The translations under genes were made by a program, and so were the position numbers. A stretch of DNA of 14,290 bases from Bacteroidota bacterium (lineage in GTDB: Bacteria; Bacteroidota; Ignavibacteria; Ignavibacteriales; Ignavibacteriaceae): assembly GCA_023453665.1 (NCBI GenBank), contig JAEXTA010000061.1, positions 1 to 14,290 of the forward strand. The letters are read 5' to 3'. Below are positions 7,249-13,503 of this stretch, piece after piece. The stretch's first letter is position 1. Every line of letters begins with the position of its first letter. The notes beneath the pieces are model-generated. The model was not told the DNA's origin. It saw nothing but the letters and a program-made list of their open reading frames with translations, and searched no databases.

Positions 7249-8773
7249 TCATCAACATCTTCTTTGTCTCAATAAATGAACCTGCTTTAAGTTGGTAATA
7301 ATAAACTCCGCTTGCCAACTGACGACTGCCGGCTGTGGACTGAAATTCAACTTCATAACTGCCAGCTTGTTTGTATTCGTTAACTAGTGTTGTTACTTCG
7401 TTGCCAAGTATGTCATATACTTTCAGTGTTACCCACGCCGGGGATGCATAATATGCGTCCGCTACGCTGTATTTAATTTTTGTGCTTGGGTTGAATGGGT
7501 TTGGATAGTTTTGTGATAATTCAAATTTATTTGGTGACCCGATTTCAACCGACTCACTTAAATCATAATACTTATATGTTCCATCGAAATCTATTTGTTT
7601 GATCCTGTAAGAGTAAATTCCTTCACTTAGATGTTCATCTTTGAATGTATAATATTTTTGTTCTGTGGTTGTTCCGCTTCCTTCTACAAATCCTATCAAC
7701 TTCCATTCTCTCTCCTGACTTCTTTCTCCTGTCTTCTTCCTGTAAACTTCAAAACCACTATTGTTTGCTTCAGATGATGTACTCCAGTTTAATGTTACAT
7801 TACTTCCATTTACATTTGCTGTGAAAGAATTCAGTTCAACGGGAGTACCTCCATTTGTTGTACGAAGTAAATATCCATTTTCACCAGTAGCCCAGCCAAG
7901 TTGAGAATCGTAAAAATAAATGTTCAGTAAATTGTTATTCGGATTTGAGTATTGTATTGACCAGTTAGCACCTCCGTCTATTGTAAAATAAATTTTATCT
8001 TCATTTATATACCAGCCAATATTTAAATCAACGAAATGAAAATCCTGTACTGATTCAACATTCAGATTCCACGTAGTTCCGCCGTTTGTAGTACTGTATA
8101 GATTTCCGTTACAAATTATTGAACCTGTTTGTTCATTAAAAAATTTAATTTTAACGATGGCGCCATCAAGATTGGAAATAACAGGAGTCCAATTATTTCC
8201 ACCATCCGTGGTCTTCAAAAGATTTCCTGTTGGACCAACTGTTCCACACCAGCCAACTTCATCATTAAGAAAAAACAAACCGAACGCGATGGAAATATCG
8301 GTATGTACTACATTCCACTGAGCACCACCCGAAGTTGTTTTAAAAATTGCCCCTACCTGCGGTGCGCCCATACTGCCAATTGCGATCCCGTTTAATAAAT
8401 CGAAGAAATATAATTCATTGAAAAAATACGAACTCGCCGGGAACCGCTGAATCCAATGTGTTCCTCCATCTGAAGTGAATGCTAATCTTCCTCCGAATGA
8501 ATCAAGGTCGGTAAACCATCCATTATTTGCATCGAGTATAAATCTTGATACTACCGGACCATCAGTTTCGTGTTGAGGAAACCACGTTATACCACCATCA
8601 GTTGTTTTATAAATTTTTGATGGGTTGTTTGTGAATAACCATCCAACATTTTCATTCACAAACTGAAGTCCACCCATATAACCGGGTGCATTTATAGTCT
8701 GCGGCTGCCACTGCGCCCGGCAAAATGTTTGCAATCCGAAGAAGAGCAATAAAATTGAAATAATATCTTTCAT
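7241..8773 (-). CDS. Exported seven-bladed Asp-box propeller protein with FN3-like module and T9SS sorting domain
   Basis: The 510-residue protein has a signal peptide (MKDIISILLLFFGLQTFCRAQ). Seven Asp-box strands follow in order to about residue 310: KTTDGGITW, FTSDGGTHW, KTTSGGAQW, KTTDGGNNW, STTNGGTTW, FTIDGGANW and RTTNGGTPV. Most are preceded by GW turns, and together they form a full Ycf48-like seven-bladed propeller. Residues 311-416 form the fibronectin-III-like module and 417-510 the T9SS type A sorting domain. A GGAGG site lies 7 nt before the ATG, and the start is 15 bp after the stop of the 8789-11221 gene, so the pair is probably an operon. Its last 600 bp are colinear with, and very similar to, the end of that upstream neighbour, except in the loops carrying short repeats. 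No catalytic motif is visible, and the function is unknown beyond secretion. Confidence 0.92.
   Translation of the reverse strand: MKDIISILLLFFGLQTFCRAQWQPQTINAPGYMGGLQFVNENVGWLFTNNPSKIYKTTDGGITWFPQHETDGPVVSRFILDANNGWFTDLDSFGGRLAFTSDGGTHWIQRFPASSYFFNELYFFDLLNGIAIGSMGAPQVGAIFKTTSGGAQWNVVHTDISIAFGLFFLNDEVGWCGTVGPTGNLLKTTDGGNNWTPVISNLDGAIVKIKFFNEQTGSIICNGNLYSTTNGGTTWNLNVESVQDFHFVDLNIGWYINEDKIYFTIDGGANWSIQYSNPNNNLLNIYFYDSQLGWATGENGYLLRTTNGGTPVELNSFTANVNGSNVTLNWSTSSEANNSGFEVYRKKTGERSQEREWKLIGFVEGSGTTTEQKYYTFKDEHLSEGIYSYRIKQIDFDGTYKYYDLSESVEIGSPNKFELSQNYPNPFNPSTKIKYSVADAYYASPAWVTLKVYDILGNEVTTLVNEYKQAGSYEVEFQSTAGSRQLASGVYYYQLKAGSFIETKKMLMIK
7317..7344. repeat. Heptamer tandem repeat (QSTAGSRQ loop)
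   Basis: The units are aactgac, gactgcc, ggctgtg and gactgaa; one base differs from 2978-3005. Confidence 0.7.
7442..7460. repeat. Near-perfect copy of the 19-bp palindrome
   Basis: Only one base differs from 3103-3121, giving a G-T wobble in place of one pair. The change is silent, so the peptide is unchanged (ADAYYASP). Confidence 0.85.
7711..7738. repeat. 14-bp tandem repeat in the FN3-like module
   Basis: tctcctgacttctt is followed directly by tctcctgtcttctt, with one mismatch. On the coding strand it encodes the charged loop KTGERSQERE between FEVYRK and WKLIGF. Confidence 0.75.
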
Positions 8774-8788
8774 AAATCTGCCTCCGTG

Positions 8789-11221
8789 TTATTTGATAAA
8801 CACCATCTTCTTTGTTTGAACAAATGAACCTGATTTCAGCTGGTAATAGTAAACACCGCTTGCCAGTTTTGCGGCATTGAATTCAACTTCGTAACTGCCC
8901 GCTGGTTTATTTTCATTTACAAGTGTAGCAACTTCGTTGCCGAGTATGTCGTATACTTTGAGTGTTACTAACAGATTTCTCCCTTCGGTCGAAATGACAT
9001 TCGAGATTGTAAACTTAATCCTTGTTGTTGGGTTGAATGGGTTGGGATAGTTTTGTGATAGTTCAAATTTATTTGGTGAAGTTATTTCTACTGTTTCATT
9101 CAATTCATAATACTCATATGTTCCATCGAAATCTATTTGCTTGATCCTGTATGAGTAAGTGCCTTCGCTTAGTTGCTCATCTTTGTATGAATAATATTTT
9201 TGTTCTGTGGTTGTCTCGCTTCCTTCTACAAATCCTAACAGTTTCCATTCTGTCCCCTGACTTATGTCTCCTGTCTTCTTCCTGTAAACTTCAAATCCAT
9301 TATTGTTTAATTCTGAGGATGTACTCCAGTTTAATGTTACATTACTGCCATTTATATCAGCTGTGAATGAATTCAGTTCAACAGGTAGGTTCGCAGGGTT
9401 TGTATATTTTACAATCACACCACTGTTACCAACTATCCAGGCATTAGCTGCATCAGTCATATATATATCATCAAAAGTTGAAATTGTAAACCGTGGTTCT
9501 TCAGTCCAGTTAGCACCTCCGTCTGTTGTTATATAAACATAACCGCTTGCGCAGGCTGTCATACCGACTGAACCATAAACCGGTGAAGGTGATAAATGAA
9601 TTCCCCACACTGTATTTCCGGGAGGAGTGATTGCGGGGTTCCATGTATCACCTGCATTTGTTGTGTAATAAGTATTGCCTGATGTCCCGCCTGCAATTCC
9701 GGTATTTCTATCGATGAACGAAATTCCATACGTACCTAATCCTCCGACACCAAGCTGTTGAGTCCAGTTCACACCGCCATCAGTTGTTCTGAAAATTCTT
9801 TCGCCTGTGGCAGCAACATATCCGTATAGTGAATCAACCATATCCATATCCCAGGAATTGCCTGGTGAAATAAACCCGATAATATTCCATGTCGTTCCGC
9901 CATCGGTTGTTCTTGCAACATTACCATTGTATGCGGCGACAATGCCATTGTTGTCATCCCAAAAATCCAAAGCAAGAATATCTGAGTTGGTTCCCGAAAT
10001 ACCTGTTGCAATTAATTCCCAATTATTCCCGCCGTTAGTTGTGCGTACTATATTGCCTGCATCACAGCCTGCAATAGCAACATTTGGTGAAGTGCATACA
10101 ACTTCATTAATGTCACCTGTAAACGGAGATGTCTGCGGTGTCCATGTTGTTCCGCCGTTTGTTGTTCTTGCAACGAAGTTAGTTCCGACAACATATCCGT
10201 TATCATTATCTGCAAAGCTTACATCACGAATTCTTTGGGTTGTAAATCTGTAGCCGAGTTCATTCCATGTCGCACCACCGTCAGTTGATTTAAAGAAATA
10301 TCCGTTTCCGCCTGAGATATACGCTGCATTATTTGCTCCAAACCTTACTGAATAAAATATCTGGCTTGCAGGAAAACCAGCAACAGGACTCCATGTATCA
10401 CCACCGTTTGTAGTTCGCAGAACTGTGCTTGCGGCACCTACTGCCAATCCATTTATTCCGTTATCATCAAAATCGATTGCCCACAATTGATTTGTTCCGC
10501 CTCCATCGTAAACCGATCCCCAACTGGCTCCGCCATCTGTAGTGCGTACAATTCTGTTTCTGTGTCCGACGGCAAAACCAAGGTATCCGGTAGCAGTAGG
10601 CGGAAAATGAATGCCGCGAAAATCAGTTGTCGTTCCATAAATTGGTGGAATTGCTATCCAGTTATTTCCTCCATCAGTACTTCTTATAAAGGCATCGGTT
10701 GCACCGGCAACAAAAACATTATTAGCATCTGTAGCAAAGACACCATAAAGTGTACGTGTTGTAAGAGCTGTGTTCGACTGAGAAAACCAATCACTTCCGC
10801 CATTTGTAGTTTTAATTATGAACCCGTTAAAGCCGATACTCCAGCCGGTATTTTCATCAATAAAAAATACATCATACTTGGTTGTATCAGGTGCATTTGG
10901 TTGCCAAGTCCATGTCAAACCTCCGTCAGTCGATTTATGCAATCGTTCAACAAAAGAACCTACAGCCCATCCTAAATTATCATTCAGGAAATATGTGCTT
11001 CTGTAAATTCCATCTCCTCCGATCTGAACAATATCCCATGTCAATCCGCCATCGTGGGTTACAATCGCTTCACCCTGACCTGTAACAGTAATGAACCTGT
11101 CTGCAGACGGGGCAGATCCGATGTAACTTGTATTTGGTGTTGGATGTGGATTAAGCACATTCCACTGCGCAAAATTTAATGAGGATAAAAGTATAGCTAG
11201 TAGTAATGCAAGCTTTTTCAT
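8789..11221 (-). CDS. Large exported 14-blade Asp-box propeller protein with FN3-like module and T9SS sorting domain
   Basis: The 810-residue protein has a signal peptide (MKKLALLLAILLSSLNFAQ). From about residue 45 to 610 I count thirteen Asp-box-like strands (VTHDGGLTW, KSTDGGLTW, KTTNGGSDW, RSTDGGNNW, RTTDGGASW, RTTNGGDTW, KSTDGGATW, RTTNGGTTW, RTTNGGNNW, RTTDGGTTW, RTTDGGVNW, TTNAGDTW, TTDGGANW) and a fourteenth degenerate one (VKYTNPAN). Fourteen suggests two seven-bladed propellers in tandem, similar in outline to sortilin-like or xyloglucanase-like double propellers, although no catalytic residues can be assigned. Residues 613-718 are the FN3-like module and 719-810 the T9SS type A sorting domain. 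AGGAG lies 5 nt before the ATG. The 189-bp gap upstream suggests its own promoter, and it probably leads a unit with 7241-8773. Its sorting domain is the only one of the five without the heptamer insert, and it carries a different repeat in the other loop (8973-8998). The role is unknown. Confidence 0.92.
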   Translation of the reverse strand: MKKLALLLAILLSSLNFAQWNVLNPHPTPNTSYIGSAPSADRFITVTGQGEAIVTHDGGLTWDIVQIGGDGIYRSTYFLNDNLGWAVGSFVERLHKSTDGGLTWTWQPNAPDTTKYDVFFIDENTGWSIGFNGFIIKTTNGGSDWFSQSNTALTTRTLYGVFATDANNVFVAGATDAFIRSTDGGNNWIAIPPIYGTTTDFRGIHFPPTATGYLGFAVGHRNRIVRTTDGGASWGSVYDGGGTNQLWAIDFDDNGINGLAVGAASTVLRTTNGGDTWSPVAGFPASQIFYSVRFGANNAAYISGGNGYFFKSTDGGATWNELGYRFTTQRIRDVSFADNDNGYVVGTNFVARTTNGGTTWTPQTSPFTGDINEVVCTSPNVAIAGCDAGNIVRTTNGGNNWELIATGISGTNSDILALDFWDDNNGIVAAYNGNVARTTDGGTTWNIIGFISPGNSWDMDMVDSLYGYVAATGERIFRTTDGGVNWTQQLGVGGLGTYGISFIDRNTGIAGGTSGNTYYTTNAGDTWNPAITPPGNTVWGIHLSPSPVYGSVGMTACASGYVYITTDGGANWTEEPRFTISTFDDIYMTDAANAWIVGNSGVIVKYTNPANLPVELNSFTADINGSNVTLNWSTSSELNNNGFEVYRKKTGDISQGTEWKLLGFVEGSETTTEQKYYSYKDEQLSEGTYSYRIKQIDFDGTYEYYELNETVEITSPNKFELSQNYPNPFNPTTRIKFTISNVISTEGRNLLVTLKVYDILGNEVATLVNENKPAGSYEVEFNAAKLASGVYYYQLKSGSFVQTKKMVFIK
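8973..8998. repeat. Imperfect hairpin repeat inside a sorting domain
   Basis: The sequence begins agatttctcccttcgg and ends tcgaaatgac. ATTTC / GAAAT arms and an inner CC / GG pair make an imperfect hairpin. On the coding strand it encodes VISTEGRNL between KFTI and VTLKVYD. From memory it resembles a short dispersed repeat seen in many FCB-group and other bacterial genomes; I have not searched for it. Confidence 0.7.
9253..9280. repeat. Degenerate 14-bp tandem repeat in the FN3-like module
   Basis: tcccctgacttatg is followed by tctcctgtcttctt. It lies at the same loop as 7711-7738 in the neighbouring paralog and encodes KTGDISQGTE. Confidence 0.65.
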
Positions 11222-11242
11222 GATAACTCCTGTTGAATTGGA

Positions 11243-11257
11243 TGAACTAATAGTTCA
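11243..11257. promoter_or_regulatory. 15-bp palindrome upstream of the 14-blade propeller gene
   Basis: tgaactaatagttca is a perfect palindrome with 7-bp arms around one central base. It ends 21 bp before the ATG and 11 bp before the AGGAG site of the 8789-11221 gene. It could be an operator or a small leader hairpin. The rest of the gap 11222-11410 is AT-rich, and I see no convincing -35/-10 pair, RNA gene or terminator in it. Confidence 0.3.
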
Positions 11258-11410
11258 ACTTAAATACATCAAAAGTTTAAATCAATAAAATAAAATTTTT
11301 ATAGTTGCCGAATGTAAAGCATTGAGAATGAAAAATTAAATAAAGCAGTTAGACAAATGGACATGTATTTCCGAATCCGAAAGAAAAATTATTTCTATTA
11401 CGATTAAAAA

Positions 11411-12622
11411 TTAATTCTTCTTCAATCTTTCAAGATAAGCTTCAGCAGTTGAATGTGAGCTGCCGTATTCTCTCATATCAAGTAACTGTTCATACCTTTG
11501 GATCGCTTTTTCTTTATTGCCTAATTGTTCGTGAAGCATGCCGATGTATAAAACAGCATTGATCAGAAATCCCGATTCTTCTTTGGTATCAACGAGGCGT
11601 GATATCTTTTCACATTCTTCAAAATAAATTAATGCTGAGTCTGCCTGGAATGAACTTCTGTAATTTGCTGCAATGTAATACAATGCTTCGCGTTTGACAC
11701 GGTTGTTATTATATCCAGTAAGTTTATTTTCATTTTTAGTTAAGATACTTCTGAAAATTTCAGAACCTTTTTTGTAGTCACCCTTCTTGACAGCAATTCT
11801 TCCCGACCATCTTTCAAATGAAGGATTATTGGGAAATTCGCCTGTGAGTAAATCAGCAAACTCCTGAGCTTTTGCAGCATTGTTTTCGTAATTGTAAAAG
11901 AGTGTCATAAGAAAATAACGTGCTTCATACTTTGCGTACTTGCCGTTGTATGCTGTGTTTGTCAACTGTTCAATCCCTTTTTGTTTGTCCCCTGAAGGAA
12001 AGAAAAGCATGAGTGGTTTTATGATTGGATATTCCTGTGGAATTACAGATGCGTAATAATTATAAATTCCGAAACCAAGTTGTACGTCTACATTTGTTGG
12101 ATCGATATTGAATGCACGTTCAACTATCGGCAATGCTTCACGACCATCATCAGCAGCTTTAATCCAGCTCTCACGCGTTGCACGCAGTCTTCCTCTGAAT
12201 CCTATTGCGCCGCCTTTAAAGAAGAGCGCATCAACATTTTCGGGATCTTCATCGAGTATCTCATCACACTGGTAAATTACATCTTCTAATTTTTGATAGA
12301 AGATGTCATCATAACTTTCATTGTCGAGGTCGAGAAGTATTTTCCACCAGTCGATCATTGCAAGAAAAAATCTTCCGGCGGGATGATTTGGATAATCACC
12401 AATTAATTTTCTGAATGTAACTTCCGCATCAGAAAATTTAATACTGTATATTTCTTTTATTCCTTTTGTAACTAGAGAATCAAAATCCGCTGACTGTGCT
12501 TTTACAAGATTAGAATTAAGAATGATAAAGAATAAAACCAATCCTATAAACATCGCGCTCTTATTCTTTATCTTACTCTGATTCTGATTCTTATCCGCTA
12601 TCTCCCTCAATATAATTCGCAT
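11411..12622 (-). CDS. Exported tetratricopeptide-repeat protein
   Basis: This 403-residue protein consists of helical repeats. TPR-like pairs are visible near residues 50-90 (AEVTFRKLIGDYPNHPAGRFFLA), 110-145 (CDEILDEDPENVDALFFKGG), 306-338 (REALYYIAANYRSSFQADSALIYFEE) and 350-380 (LYIGMLHEQLGNKEKAIQRYEQLL). The start is uncertain. The ATG at 12622 has a good GGAAGG site but gives a 23-residue polar lead of Asn, Gln, Lys and Ser before the hydrophobic stretch. The ATG at 12553 (residue 24) gives an ordinary signal peptide, MFIGLVLFFIILNSNLVKAQ, with only a weak AAGAG upstream. Either way the product is exported, probably periplasmic, as a scaffold for protein contacts. It follows the lipoprotein-like gene by 16 bp, so the two are probably co-transcribed. 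No sorting domain is present, and the partner is unknown. Confidence 0.88.
   Translation of the reverse strand: MRIILREIADKNQNQSKIKNKSAMFIGLVLFFIILNSNLVKAQSADFDSLVTKGIKEIYSIKFSDAEVTFRKLIGDYPNHPAGRFFLAMIDWWKILLDLDNESYDDIFYQKLEDVIYQCDEILDEDPENVDALFFKGGAIGFRGRLRATRESWIKAADDGREALPIVERAFNIDPTNVDVQLGFGIYNYYASVIPQEYPIIKPLMLFFPSGDKQKGIEQLTNTAYNGKYAKYEARYFLMTLFYNYENNAAKAQEFADLLTGEFPNNPSFERWSGRIAVKKGDYKKGSEIFRSILTKNENKLTGYNNNRVKREALYYIAANYRSSFQADSALIYFEECEKISRLVDTKEESGFLINAVLYIGMLHEQLGNKEKAIQRYEQLLDMREYGSSHSTAEAYLERLKKN
12561..12596. repeat. Hexamer tandem repeat at the start of the TPR gene
   Basis: Six quasi-repeats of 6 bp: ttattc, tttatc, ttactc, tgattc, tgattc, ttatcc. They encode the polar KNQNQSKIKNK lead that precedes the hydrophobic signal segment, between the two candidate start codons. 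Confidence 0.6.
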
Positions 12623-12638
12623 AGACCTTCCAAAAAAT

Positions 12639-13487
12639 TTACAACACTAATAATCCCGCAATTGATTGCAGTTTATAATCGAATGTAACTGTAACTTCTG
12701 CAGGAAGTCCTGTACTTATAAAAATATCTCTGACCCAAAGTTTGATATAAAAATTATCCTGTGTCTTAAGCAGATAAACATTATCCTCTTCAACAAGAAG
12801 CGGATTCAGAAATAACGGCTCGGATAAATTTGTTTCATTGAATGCAGAAAGACCCTGTCCGATCACTTCTATCCTTGTTACCCTGCTTCCCGGAGGAAAC
12901 TGGTTAGGAGAAATAAAATTCAGGTTACTTCCCTGCACAATCATAACAAGGTCGATGAACGAAGTGTTTGTAATGTTCAAAGCATATGTCGAATCAGTTC
13001 CGTTCGTAACATTCCATCCAAACGAATTCGAAGTAGTAAAATTGGAAATTGTCTGTGAAGTATCTGAATAAACACCAGAATAAATTTTTGTTGCAATTGA
13101 ATCGCTGTTTCTTTTTTCTTTCGATAACGCTTTAACGTATGAGATGTACTTCTTCCCTCTTTCAACCGGCTCAACGAACATGAATGTATCAGTCATTGTT
13201 GTATTCTCCTGATATAATGCAACAAGCTGATTGGCAGCATTCAATTCATAAGTTCCGACATAATACCCGTTAAAATCAGGATCGTTTTCATCAACAGAAG
13301 CTGACCAGGTAACGATGGCATAGGAATCACCGCCTGTATCAGCATCCATAATAATCCTAACAGACTGAGGAGCTTCGATCTTACTGTATGGATTATTATC
13401 CGTTAAACAATCGCCCCCTGTAAATATGAACACCAGAATTAATGACACGGCTGAATGAAATAATGTCCTTGAAATATTTTTAGACAT
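12639..13487 (-). CDS. Exported, possibly lipid-anchored, fibronectin-III-like protein
   Basis: This 282-residue protein has an N-terminal export signal (about residues 9-23, hydrophobic LFHSAVSLILVFIF) followed by TGGDC with Cys27. That resembles a lipoprotein signal, but the Asp just before Cys departs from the usual small residue, so lipidation is uncertain. Residues about 37-125 look like one fibronectin III domain: PQSVRIIMDADTGG, AIVTWSASVDENDPDFNGYYVGTYEL, YISYVKALSKEKRNS. The rest (about 140-282) is beta-rich and unrecognised, ending in VTVTFDYKLQSIAGLLVL. A GGAGA site lies 7 nt before ATG. It sits 16 bp after glycyl-tRNA synthetase and 16 bp before the TPR gene, implying co-transcription. 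It has no T9SS sorting domain, and the function is unknown. Confidence 0.82.
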   Translation of the reverse strand: MSKNISRTLFHSAVSLILVFIFTGGDCLTDNNPYSKIEAPQSVRIIMDADTGGDSYAIVTWSASVDENDPDFNGYYVGTYELNAANQLVALYQENTTMTDTFMFVEPVERGKKYISYVKALSKEKRNSDSIATKIYSGVYSDTSQTISNFTTSNSFGWNVTNGTDSTYALNITNTSFIDLVMIVQGSNLNFISPNQFPPGSRVTRIEVIGQGLSAFNETNLSEPLFLNPLLVEEDNVYLLKTQDNFYIKLWVRDIFISTGLPAEVTVTFDYKLQSIAGLLVL

Positions 13488-13503
13488 TTCAGTTCTCCGT
13501 TTG

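Larger units (their letters stand above)
7241..7843 (-). repeat. Shared C-terminal block (FN3-like plus sorting domain), copy 1
   Basis: This block encodes residues 311-510 of its gene. It is colinear with 8789-9385 and, more distantly, with 5535-6134. DNA similarity to the 8789-9385 copy is high by eye over the FN3-like part, including silent sites. Differences cluster at the three loops carrying short repeats. Confidence 0.8.
8789..9385 (-). repeat. Shared C-terminal block (FN3-like plus sorting domain), copy 2
   Basis: This block encodes residues 613-810 of the 14-blade protein. The FN3-like segment (9068-9385) has the same 318-bp length as that in 7526-7843. The sorting part is two codons longer in the first loop and four shorter in the second, matching the different repeat content. 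Confidence 0.8.

Noticed and set aside
2902..9385. CRISPR array or transposon in the repeated region
   Set aside because: Repeats are protein-coding modules with long unequal spacing; no constant spacer length, terminal inverted repeats or transposase gene is visible.
9807..10253. Plus-strand frames of up to 162 codons within the 14-blade gene (also 10487-10975)
   Set aside because: They are shadows produced by the repeated TTDGGxTW codons read in antisense; they show recurrent VVPPSVV-type peptides and no independent signals.
2902..11221. Photosystem II assembly (Ycf48) function for the Asp-box propellers
   Set aside because: Only the fold matches. The signal peptides, T9SS domains and neighbours give no photosynthetic context.
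11244..11256. LexA/SOS box (GAAC...GTTC)
   Set aside because: The spacing is five bases, not the four of the common GAAC-N4-GTTC form, and the gene downstream is not an SOS gene.
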